From Lethocerus indicus (taxonomy: Eukaryota > Arthropoda > Insecta > Hemiptera > Belostomatidae), in NCBI GenBank assembly GCA_019843655.1, contig JACDQD010000005.1, positions 5,669,575 through 5,733,574 of the forward strand: 64,000 nt of DNA, written 5' to 3'. Numbering within the stretch: position 1 is the stretch's first letter; the number at the start of each line of letters is the position of its first letter. Below the pieces are notes generated by a model, which did no database searches, had not been told where the DNA came from, and worked only from the letters and a program-made list of their open reading frames with translations. The position numbers and the translations under genes were made by a program. Below are positions 1-11,600 of the stretch, one piece after another.

Positions 1-1189
1 CAGTGCGGACAGGATACCCCTGAGGTAACCGAAACGTCTATAGGAACCCGATGGTTCACAACAGTCATGGTATTCCAAAACCTCGCACACCACCAAATAA
101 ATCCTTCATAGTGTAATTGTCTGAGGAGCTTATTATAAGAATGTATAATGAAACTATTTTTTCATATCCCGCGCTTGCTTTACGAACGCATCTGGACCGA
201 CTTCAGACTGACGCACTTCCTGTCGTGCATTCCGAGATTTCTTTTCCTTCTTTTCCTTTTATCACAAATGATTCGTCCGAATAGGACAGCGATTCCTCGT
301 TTAATAATCACAGTGGGTGTCGAACTCCTGTTTTGATACCGACGTAGAAGGCGGACAAGTGTGTTTTGTTTGCCGACGTGAAAGAGGCGAAGTGCGCGTG
401 GCCCGGTCGAGCCGGTGAACGGCCTTAACACAGTTTGATCAGCCCTCCTAGTCGCTAGGCCGCTACCAACGACTCTCGCTATTTTGCCACTTTTACTTGC
501 AGATATTAGCTGTCGCTGAGAGATTATATGTACACGGATGTAGGTAGCTACTGAGGCAACCGTTATTGCTGCTGCCATAATTGAAACCTGCGGGCGGTTC
601 CAAAACTATTGCTGGTTTGGTCTTTTGGGTCTTGGGTGGTGAATCACTGAAGAATACACAGTGCGATTATTATTTTCGTCACCCAAGTGTAAATATCGTC
701 ACCCATACGCGACTATATGCACAAGCCTACCGTCAGGAAGAGTTTGATCCTCGTAACGTTTTGTTACGATAGTAGTACTTGACAATCGAATAATAATAAT
801 AAATAGGAAAAACATAGATTGTGCATCAGATTTCCTAATTTTATAGCTCTTTATCGGTCTTATGTTTAAACGAGAAAATAAGTTATTTAAAAAACTATCG
901 ATAGCCCGATATCAGGACACGTTTTGACCCTCCGTCTAACATCGTGAGTTGTTTTAATGTGTTCTCGTTTAGTCGTTCTGAAAACGAAATAGAGCCATTC
1001 AACCCGACTCCGTTCACGACTGGGACGCAGGCTGGTCTTGATGTTTTGGAAAGAGGGAAATTTTAGTCGTTAATGTAGTTTTCAACATTTACGCAATCCT
1101 GTTATTCAAGTTCGTAAGAGTCTGAGGTATCCGTCTAACAATGCAATTACGTAACAACAGTTCATATTTAATAGATATTTACAGGTTCC

Positions 1190-1610
1190 GTTAGAACGAA
1201 TCACGGTACAACGCAATTTCCTTTATAACGAAACGTTTTTGTTTCCATAGATGGAAGATTTTCCATCATGGAGGTAGGCTATAGAAATTTCGTTGTAACG
1301 AAGTAACTTCATCAAACAGAGTTTGTTATTACGAAGTTGGTTAAAGGTCTTCATAAAAGGAATGAGGGAGAAACTTTATTTTTGAGAAGATTGCCGTGCA
1401 CTACTTACCTGTCGTTTACTGACAATTAAAAATGGAATTTCGGAAAATTATTTTATATACGAGTTAATTATTAAAAATATAATATCCGGAATATGAACTT
1501 CGAAGCTTATTGCGAACATGAAATTCGAACTTGAGAAAAAAGTGGAAGGAACATGCAGATCTCATTAAAACGAAATTTCTTGGTCCCTAGAAGTTCGTTG
1601 TAGCGGAATT
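1190..1610. repeat. degenerate cluster of TTCGTTRTAACGAA-like palindromic units
   Basis: Related units occur as CTTTATAACGAAACG (about 1211), ATTTCGTTGTAACGAAGT (1287-1304), TTTGTTATTACGAAGT (about 1322) and GTTCGTTGTAGCGGAATT (about 1593). The shared core is self-complementary. They look like the decayed remains of a dispersed or tandem repeat. No element boundaries can be set. Confidence 0.4.
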
Positions 1611-4600
1611 TGACATTTATAGACACATCTGTCTTAGAAGTTTACGATTCAAAAAATATTCACGTCACAAACACAAGAAGAATTAATTTTTCTAGTGACC
1701 CTCTTTACATAGTAGTGATTCATTAATAGGCCTGCAGAGAATGTAGAAAAAAGGTTTTTCATGGGTTTACCGTCGTTAGCCCCACCTGCGTTCAGGGGCA
1801 CAGGAAATTGAGTTCTTGGAGGAGGAAATATCCAATTTGGCAGGGAGGTGTTCCCCCTGCACGCGAGCAGTTAGCAGTCGCCAATAAAAAGGGAAAGCCC
1901 TACCACGAATTTTCCCGACGCTTGTCGCCTTTAGCAGTTTACACAGGGCTGTGGACCCTTAGACCAACCCCTTGGAGCTGTTTTTATAGCCACCCCCTGG
2001 CCCCCGGCCATCAATATTGGCCGCGTTCCGTCAACCCCCGCCCCTGATTGAGGGACCCCCAATATTTGTTCAGAAGCTCCCCACCCCCCAGCGGGTGGGG
2101 TGTCTACCCCTACCGAATGACTTGTGTAAACAATTATTAATAACCCCGTCCCCATTATTCATCCGAGCATTTCCGGGATCGGCACTAATGTATAAACGAC
2201 ACACGGCTCGAACGACTCCCGTGGACGTGGGATTAAATTTCATAACGCTGTGGTAATAACCGACGAGCCGGTGGGGAAATTTCGCGCGTCCACTGTAAAT
2301 TGGGCTCGACTAATCGGAAATGAGGCGCCGCGTAGAATTGACTTCCCGCTTTCCGTAAACCTATTTCAACCCGCACATTTATTAGGAGGAGAAAATAATT
2401 CCGGTAGGAAGTAAAGTAAGATTATTTCGGTTCGTTTAATAAATGCTTATATGTATTATGTGGCCATACAATTTACTTCGAATTCTTTGCCTGGCCCGTT
2501 TTAACTCAAACTGGCCCTCAGAGATGCTTAAGTGATAGTAAAATAGGATATTAATTATGCCAGCTTTTAATTGATAATTATTTTGTTTGCCGAATATAAT
2601 ATGCGAAAGAATATGTAGAAATGTATATATTAAGTGAATACAATCTTTTTGTTTTTCTATGTGTATATATTTTTTATTATTATACACAAGTATTTTTTCG
2701 TACTATACATTACCTCTTATTAATATTTTTTTTAAATTATACGATTATGTTAAATAACATAGCTTCGAGTTTATACTCTGATTAATTAAGTCCTTCAATA
2801 TTTCCCCGACGCCGGATTAATTTGCGGCAAGAGAATGAGGTAATTCCTAGAGGTGTGTGCTGTGCATACTAATTCCGCGTGTATTTTCATAGCTCCCGTA
2901 ATATACGGCTGGGAATATGGCCGACGGTGGAACCTTTTTCTTCTGAGGTGTTTTTCGCTAGCGTTATGTATCAACGTCGAACTACACTTTTGGATCTCAC
3001 GTTGTCCTGAAGAAGATGAAAAGAAAAAGAAGAAAGACGTCGAGTTGCACAACTTAGGGATTGGCCTTATAATCTTCTTTTGACCCTCTTCCATTTTGAC
3101 ATACACCCGGAAGTGGAGAAAAAGGCCATTAGCCGAACAGATATGACTTCCTGGTAACGCTGGCTTGAGTTATTCCCTTTTAGTCATTCTCCCGTCCCCC
3201 CATTTATAAATTTGGAATGCGGAACTTTCAGTGTTCAGAAGTACAAATTTCGAATAGCGTGGCAGTTCCAATTAAAACTGGATAAATTGCTAGGGGTCAC
3301 TCAAAGTTATCCATTTTCAGCTCCCTGCGTAGACAGGTTTCAGTTTCCCGCCATCATCAGTAAAGAATAAACACGTGCGATGATGCATTAAATATCAAGT
3401 GGCAGTGCTTTTAGAATGCGTCGGTAAGCAACACAATATACTGACGATGACGAGAAGCCGAAACTGATCGAGTATAAGACCATATGGGGAAATCGAGACA
3501 GAAGATCGCAATAGCGATTGTGTGCGTTATGTGTGGCCGGTGTACCTTTGCCATCGGCTTTGATAACCTTGATAAACTTGGCATGAAATATATCACGATT
3601 GAACTTTTGCGGATTGCTCAGAATAGGTTTTACGCACGAGTTTATAATTGAAGGAAATTTCGGTCCCCCGAAGTCAGGTCATGCAGGCCTTATTAGAATG
3701 AATGTGGAACACATCGAAAATATTAGTACTTACGTATTTATTGAGTATAAAGTGAAAATAAAATTGATTAAAATTGTAGACATCGAATTGTGCACGTTTG
3801 GAGAATTTTTCATGTTCCCTCTTTGACCATATGCCAGACGGTAGACATTGACTGATGCGTTTTAATCGTAAATGGGATATACGAAGTGCGATCGACGAAG
3901 TTATCGAGCAGTTATTCTACCTGTAGTTCAGCTTTTTGTTGGCCCCACGACCTTACGTATCCTCGGCTGAGAAATACCCGGGTCCCACTTTACGTGCAGT
4001 AATCCAAACTAATTTGCATATTAATAGCCTCCTCGAGTCTTCACTCCAACCTGACCTATCCGCCTCCTTCCAAGTCATCTTCATTCACAGAATATTCCTC
4101 GGCCGCATCCCCCCGACAGGCTGTCATCTGTGGCCGTTTCCTCGCGGCTTTACCATATTGCGCCCTCTAATACCCCCCGGTTACAAATTTATGCTCTACC
4201 ATTTAGTCGAACGTTCCTAATTGATGCCTTTGAAAGCGCTCAACGCTATTAACCGAATTTAGTCTCGAATACAAGACAATATATTTAATACTAATGAATA
4301 ATTGGTTCTAATTCCCGAGAACTGTTGGGGCCAGATTAGTGTTCGGTCGCCTATTAGTATGTGCATACATTAACGTGCCCGGGTTTATCGGAGCGGCATA
4401 CAATGGTTAACTAATGAGCGGAGGGGTAAAGAAAATAATTCCACGCGGGCTTCATTTAACACAGTTCAAAAATGTGGACGTAGACAGGTTTTTTACCCCT
4501 ACGAAAACATTAACTGGTTATCTCTTTCTTATTTTTCAAAAGTGAGCCCACGGGCCCTAATTGTCAGTCGCGTTAGGTATCAGTGGAGCCGCCTTTCCCG

Positions 4601-4633
4601 GTATACCGTCCGTGAGAATGCCTCCTTTTGTCT

Positions 4634-4658
4634 GGGGGTAGTGGGGGGTGGGGGAGGG
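4634..4658 (+). other. potential G-quadruplex
   Basis: G tracts of 5, 6, 5 and 3 are separated by loops of 3, 1 and 1 bases. Confidence 0.6.
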
Positions 4659-5012
4659 CGCGGTTTGTTTATGTGGGGGCACGTAGCCGGCGGAATTCCC
4701 GCAATATTCAGTGCGTCGCCGTCGGTACGTGACCCTCACAAAGCCAGGGCGCATTCCGTACCGGGGGCCCGCCCTCTTATTCAACGGCTATTGCCCGCTA
4801 CCTCCCGTATGACCCTCCTCGCTTGGCCAGTTCGAGGAACGACCCTCTGAGGCGGCCAGAAGGGCCCTCGCCTAAGATCGTAAAAGGGCGAACGCCAGAA
4901 AGTATATTGTATCCAAGTCGTGTGAACGAAATAAAAAGGAAAGAGGTCTATCCTGTTGCCACTTGCCGTGTTGTGGGTTGCCCAGTGAAGTGATTTTAAT
5001 TTAAGGAAAAGG

Positions 5013-5028
5013 ATACAGTGTACTGTAT
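5013..5028. repeat. short palindrome ATACAGT-GT-ACTGTAT
   Basis: Perfect 7-bp arms around a GT spacer, 70 bp before a longer palindrome at 5098. Confidence 0.8.
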
Positions 5029-5097
5029 ACTGTTGGAATAATTGAGATCACTAGTAGAATCTCTGGATGTGGATGGTTAGTGAGGTTTGGACCGGAA

Positions 5098-5121
5098 TAC
5101 TAATGTAGTAGTACATTAGTA
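5098..5121. repeat. perfect 10-bp inverted repeat
   Basis: The arms TACTAATGTA and TACATTAGTA are separated by GTAG. No gene is nearby. Confidence 0.85.
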
Positions 5122-8100
5122 CGCGGTCCCATTAATTGGATATTAGAATTAGAAATTACGGTAGTTCGTTCCATCGTGGAAGCAGTCATCAGAATGAAGT
5201 GGCGAAAAGTGCGTTTAAATAATGTCATTCAAATGCCATATCCTTGCCTACCAAAGCTTCGATTCCATGTGCATTGATTATAATGTGAAATGGGTGTATT
5301 TCAGTTAAATTCTGAACCCTCGGCTGATTTGAAATTCGGTTAAATTTAGGGTCATAGGTAGTTGTCTCTTGGAATTTTTCAAATACTTTCGTGCATTCCT
5401 ATTTAACGGATTATTGGCTTGAATTGTGTGAACAGGGCGTTGGGAGTTCTACCTGTACTTGCCTTGTACAGTGGTATAAGCTCGACTTGCCTCTCCCTCC
5501 CACGCTTATTCCATTTCCCTTTCGACTGGACGGACACCGGCTTATTGCCCCTCTCCTTTCGTTTATGATCCTGTTCCCTTTGTACTTTATCGCCTTACCT
5601 CTCATTTCCCATTTCCAAAACTTCACGCTGCCCATCTTTCCCGCTTGTTGATCTGCCCCGGGCGCTAATATAACAGTGCGTTCCAGCAGGGGCCTACCTG
5701 GAATTCCATCGGTCTCGCTTCACCTTCACTCCTCCCGTCCCACGCCTATTCTCTTTCCCTTTCGTCCGCGACCGGATTTATTTATTGCTTCTTATTTGCA
5801 GTTTCTCCGTCGTTTCAACTTCAATGACTCACCTCAATCCACTGACCCCCGACCCCGAACATTCCCTAGCCCTGGTGTTGCCATTTTCACATTTGTCGAC
5901 TGACATTTGTTTACCCTTTTCGGCGGATTATACTACGTTAGCTACCTAGTTTGGAGTTTATATATCTACGAATTAATATTCCTAATAGTAAACTATATAT
6001 ACTTGCTCCCCGACCACGAAATATCGCTTCTTTTAGCCCCAATTCCCACTAAACATATCAATGTCTCCCAATTAGGTTTTAACGAGCTGAGGCTTTCGTG
6101 CTGCATCCAATTAGTTCTCCATACTTTAGAGAGTAGTTTTCGACTGAACAATCTGTTTCAACTGGCTAAGGGATTTTAACTTTTACCTTATGAGTAAATA
6201 TATTTAAGGCATTATTAAGCTAGTAGATCAGATTCGGATGGGTAAGTTACACTTAGCTGTGGATAACAAGGTGTGTGTAATGTGATGAGGGATGTGCCGT
6301 AGAGATTGTAGTGTAGAAGTGTCGGACTATAGGAAGCGATTCCAGGTAGGTGGTGGCGAGCCTGTTGGTGTATGACATGGGCGGTGGACACATGTCCGGC
6401 AAACCATTGTTTTCACTTCATAACACGCCGACTCTGCATTCTCTCACGCAGTTTCTTACCTTCGGCTTGTTTCCCCTTCACCCGGCCGGCCTGCAGAACA
6501 CAGAGAAATTCTTCCTTTGTTGTTTGTTTTCATCATTTATTTTTATTTTTAAGTACTTAACTCGCTTATGGACTTTTTTTTACAACGCGAAAAAATGTCT
6601 ATTATTCACCACCGCCGCCTGAAGAAGGCCAGGTACGGTGGCGAATTCTGTCCGCCTGGCGAAGGCTTTCGAAGCCGTTAAACGACCTTTACGACTCTGA
6701 ATTGCATTTTCTTCGTGATCTCCTTACTGAGCATTTGTCTAAAAACATTTTAACTGCTCTGTTTAATGGACTAATTTTGTTTTCTATATATAGAATACGG
6801 TGTGACCCTTTATGTCCACTTGTCTAGAAATTTTATATTCCATATTAAACTATTAAAATGTGTTCGTATTAGGATTCAATTTCAAGCTCCAGTTGTTCGA
6901 GTGTCAGACGAGATTAAAATGTTTCTTATTTATTCGTTGATAGTAATTGACTGGGCCACTATAAATCGGAGCAGTTTTTTAGAGCGAATATTTAAAATAT
7001 TCATAGAATAAAGAAAAAAATGTCCCGTAAGAAAAAGAAATTTTACTTTAAAAGGACGATTAACAGGTAAGTCCTTATTATTTATAACCTAAATAGAGCA
7101 CGGTGTAGCCTGCGTGCGCTCGTTTGTTTAATGTCCGTGATTGGTCCGATAGTGAATTTTGGGCGTGGAAAAAAGTATACTTTTTCTCGGCCTATTAGAA
7201 AGTAAGTGCCGTTAGTTTCTCCGCCGGGCCTTCTGTTTTCAAGCCACGGTGGGCCGGATTGTTCGACGTTATCGGTATCAGCTTTTCAGATCTTGTTCCG
7301 TCGAGCAAACAACGTGCCAGCCCCCCGGGGGTTAATTTCACTCTCTTACGACACGTTCGGTTTCTAGGGTGGAGGGGGGGAGGTGACCGAGTCGCAATTT
7401 TCGCGGAGACTCCTGTCCTGGCCCCAATTTTCCGGATCCGTACCGAATTCTGGGAATGCTCTCTCGTGCAGGTTTTCACGAGCGGTGACAACATTTCTCG
7501 GCAAAGAGTTTCACTCCTCAACACTCGTCCGTCCGCTCATTGATTATACGGTATTATTTATTTAAGGAATTTTACTTACTCTTGAGTTGGCTTCCACCGG
7601 CGGTAAATGTGGAAAACCGCGACAACGCGCTTAGCCAGTATTATATTGGGTTACTATTACGGTGTACTGTTAGGTCGTAAATAAGATTTGTCCATTTTGC
7701 CAGTTCACGGAAAGCCCGCGAAACGCTTCTCGGGTATTCGGTAGTCGTTCTCGGACGTGGCGCCCGTCCAAAAATTCGTGTCAGAGAGCTGGAGCTGCTC
7801 TAACTTTACGTCGTCTGACTTACGATTAGGCGGTCGGTTCATGAACCCGAATCGTGCAGGCTTTTGGGATGGCGAATATTTTCTTGACGCAAATTATATT
7901 TTTTTTATTTCTACACAAAATCAAATTAAGCCCTACCTTAATGTTCGGTTCAAACTGTATATGTTTTGAAATATAAGGCTAACTATTAACATCTAAATGT
8001 AAAGTCTAAACCTTCAAGAATGTTTATGTGAAATATTTCATATTGTAAAACTATGTTTTGGAATTTCTTATATTTCCAATGTAGATTAGACAGCCAAATA

Positions 8101-8455
8101 CGTTAAGTTCGAATTGATTTTGGCTTAACTCTATATATTCGAAGGCGACTTTATTAAATAATGTACGGGTAGGGACGGAACGTTCGAGAACTCGTTTTCA
8201 GCGGGATGAACCACTTTTTTTGTAGGCGCCATACCAAGCGAACAGAAGATCAAGGGGAGGAGGTCACGACCACGAAAAAGCTCTGAAGAGCGTTCACCTT
8301 TTTAAGGGTCCCGTGAAGCGTTATTTTTTTTCTCTCAGTGCCTCTCTCCAAGTTAACTGTCATAAATAAATACGATGTGACAGCGGAGCAACGGGGGCGC
8401 TACGTGCTCCCGAACACGGATAGAACACCTCCGCCGCGGGGGAGGGGTTGGAGGA

Positions 8456-8543
8456 TATAAAGTATTACCGTTGAAGATTTCTTCTTCTTGCGGTCGAAGT
8501 AAAATTTATAATGAGGACCGATATAATGGTGCGGTGGGAGCGG
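8456..8543 (+). promoter_or_regulatory. possible core promoter with short first exon
   Basis: A TATAAA at 8456-8461 follows a GC-rich stretch (ccgccgcgggggagggg). About 55 bp on there is an ATG at 8511, and the short frame MRTDIMVRWER runs to a good donor, GGG|gtgagt, at 8544. The donor leaves in phase 1, which would fit the 47064 exon. A second in-frame ATG lies at 8526. No clear initiator element is seen. The layout resembles a first exon, but each element is short and common, so this is weak. Confidence 0.2.
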
Positions 8544-8591
8544 GGTGAGTGTCACGATTATCACACCGCGGTGGGGTATGTAGATAGATGG

Positions 8592-8633
8592 GGGGTCACG
8601 TGACCGTCGTGACTCGGGCGGTCACGTGACCCC
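8592..8633. promoter_or_regulatory. twin palindromic E-box (CLEAR-type GTCACGTGAC) inverted repeat
   Basis: Two copies of GGTCACGTGACC, at 8594-8605 and 8620-8631, are separated by 14 bp. Flanking G and C runs make the whole 42-bp block an inverted repeat with arms GGGGTCACGTGACC and GGTCACGTGACCCC. GTCACGTGAC is the high-affinity site of bHLH-zip factors of the MITF/TFE and USF type. Centre-to-centre spacing is 26 bp, about two and a half helical turns. It lies about 130 bp downstream of the TATA-like box at 8456. Confidence 0.5.
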
Positions 8634-8639
8634 CGAGGC

Positions 8640-11600
8640 GGCCTGCCCACGCGGATGGACCACCGAAGGGAAAAGCGGCCCTAAGTTCATCCCCTTTCTC
8701 ATATCACGATGCCCTTTACCCAACGGCTGTTGAATGAATTCTGTCTGTTGGCCTTTCTTCATGAATCTTGTAATGAATCATGAAATGTGTTACACTCTAC
8801 CATTTGCGAAATTCTGAGAACAGAAAAACTATTAATATAAAATTATTACCTTTAATCTCTGAGGCCTGGATTCCAATCTCGTGTTACTGATGAAACAAGA
8901 AATTATATTATTGGAATTTATGACTGTATAATCATCCTTCGTTTTTTACCTCGGAATGGTATGATTATGCTCCCAAGTTAAGGAGTTTTGAAAATTTTAA
9001 TTTTTTTTCTGTGTACATTCAGCTACTGTATCCTGTTCTTCTTGTACTAAAAGCCTGCGAACTAAATTAGTATTTAATTAGCATACATTACTACCGATAC
9101 AGAAATGTGAATGGCTCCTACAAACGAAAACATCTACAGTAAATAGGTTATTATATTTAGGTTATTATATTCAGAAGGATCTGTTTTTCCAAATGTTGCA
9201 ATAGAAGTGCTGAGTTCTTCAAGTAGTCGCCCATTATAAAAAAATGGATGACTGGTAGTTCAAGCAGAAGAAATTATTTTCTACTTTATTTAGTCAAAAC
9301 CAGAAAATGTTTATGCCGGAACGACTTAGTAAAATTACCTTCAATCGATTCGAACGTGGCCAAATTTAGAATTGGGTCGAAAGGATTACAATTTCGGAAC
9401 AGATGGTTGCCTGACCCTAACCAAAAATGAATGTTTTCTTATTTCTTTAATCTTTAGCCCTACCGTCTTTCAACGCCCCTGGCGCCAACAACCGTTGGTC
9501 GTCTCTCGTCTGCGGTCTTCCACTTCTTTGTCCACATTCTTTCTTCGCTCCCGGACCTTATAACGCCCGTTAGGACGTCCTGTCTGCATCCCACATTTGT
9601 AGGCCGCCCAGTTATTTCGAACTTATTTTCAGCCGTGTCCCGAGTAACGACAGTAAGGTATGTCATTTTGCGCAATTAATACCCACGCCCTGATGGCGTA
9701 CCTAACTGTCGGTAGTATAATTGTCTGAGCTCATTCAATTCTGGACGGGTTGTTGAACCGGCCAATTGACAGTATGACATCGTCTAGCACTTTAACGTCT
9801 TCATCCCGGCATAAATATAATTATTCGAAAAATAAGTTTTAATTTTCAAGTACCGCGTCTTACGTAGCATTTTTGGTTTTCAGTTATACCGATTTCTCAT
9901 CATTTTCTGCAAGTTTTCGTCAGCGATACTTAAACTTGTGGACTGTACAAGAAGCTCATTAATCTGTGTATTGCAGTAGGCAATATTCGTCTTGACGAAG
10001 AATTCTACTGAAGTATTTAGTCATATGAAAATGCTACGTCATTTCGTTCGGGGCAAATGATGTGAAATATCAAACGAATCTCGGAATTATTGCACTACGA
10101 GGTATTTCCTATCGGGCTTATTAGTATTTTGGTTCCCCGCCCGCAGGAATGTTTTTACCGGGGAGCCTGAAGAGGCGGAGATCCGCCCTGGAGATAGCGC
10201 CGGGAAAAGAAATGGTAGGCGAGTAGAAGGAGGAATAACTAAGAACGTTCTCTTGTTCGGAGGACGAGTCCCATTTGTTTCTTGTCTCCCCGTTTAACGT
10301 ATTCGGCAATCCGGGGAATTGGCGGCGGGCGGAGCTCCAGCTGCAGCATTCACCTCCCTTAGGCTGAATTTACTTGCAGATTTCGGTCGCTTGTACACAC
10401 CGTGCAGAAAAAGGGGCCCTTCGCAGTCAGAATTTATCCGTTTCATTGGAATGGACCGTTTTAAGGGCCCGAAAAAGGAAGACGGAGCACGCTAAGAGAC
10501 GCTCCCCTTCAGAAATTATTTTTCAGCAAAGAATGACATGCAAACCCAGAATGACGGAATTAAATTATAGAGGCCACTGTCGAATATTATATTGTGCGGG
10601 GATTTAGGTTTTTAGGTTGTGGCCAAGGATGCCATTTTTTGTTTTTCAATTCGTTGCGCATTACGTTTTCAACTTGGCTGCGGCTTAATACCGCACGAAG
10701 GAAACCCTAATTTCGGTGCGATTAGAGTAGTCGGCGCTTGTCCCATTTAAATGGTTCCGGGACTACTGAATTTGAATATTTCTTGTTTGTCTTAATTCTG
10801 TCTGGACTGTCCTTAACCGGCTTCAGACTATATCCACTAATTCAAGTCATAGCCTTTTTATATATTTATATAATTGCAATACATAATGTCATATACTTTT
10901 TCCGATATTAACCGGACGATAATCAGAGTGATCAGAATAAAATATACTTATTATTAATATCTGATAGTCACTATTTATAAATGCATCTGATATTCTCTGA
11001 AATTACTATACAACAGTATGGTGTTGTTTGCGCCATTTCAACGCCCCGTTGTGCGGTTAATTTTCTCGATTTCAAAAGTGGCTTCGTCGACCTCTCGGTG
11101 AAAGTGAAGCCGTGTCTGGAAAGAAGAAGAAGAAATGAGAAGCAACAAATAGCTAGTGATGGAGAGAAAGAGAGAAAGAGAAAAATGGCGTGTCTGGCTC
11201 CGCAGGAACGCGGCTACTTTTATTAGACCCGTGACCCGCCACGTACTGCAAGTAAATTTGGGCCCTACTACTACAGTTTGCGGCCTAACGGTAGATTTAC
11301 ACTAGGCCGTGCGGTCTACACTATATAGTCTGCGGTCGTATGAGCATAGCGGAACTTACAATTTAGTTTTTATATGTTTTTTATCTCTCCATTCGGCGAA
11401 TTAGTTATACGGGGACAATATGCTCGTCATTTGCAATTCCCGTTTGAATGTAATCTAATAAAACGAGATATGCCTTTGGTCTTCTATTATCTTGTTAGTT
11501 GTTAACAAACAATCGTAGTTTATTTATTAAAAAATAATATTAAAATTATTCCTTTTAACTTTACACATTTAACTTTACTTCTCAGCGCCACATCAAAATT

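Larger units (their letters stand above)
1..8390. other. gene-free stretch (upstream or intronic)
   Basis: No exon with a recognisable protein is seen. Open frames are short and overlap each other on both strands. It holds the degenerate repeat cluster near 1.2-1.6 kb, palindromes near 5.0-5.1 kb, a G-rich tract at 4634 and pyrimidine-rich DNA at 5.4-5.9 kb. A weak exon-like segment (ATG at 7020 to the donor AACAG|gtaagt at 7067) is noted in the findings. Confidence 0.7.

Noticed and set aside
8385..8405. GGGGGCGCTA near the TATA-like box as another CTCF site
   Set aside because: Only the right half of the motif matches; the six bases before it do not fit the consensus.
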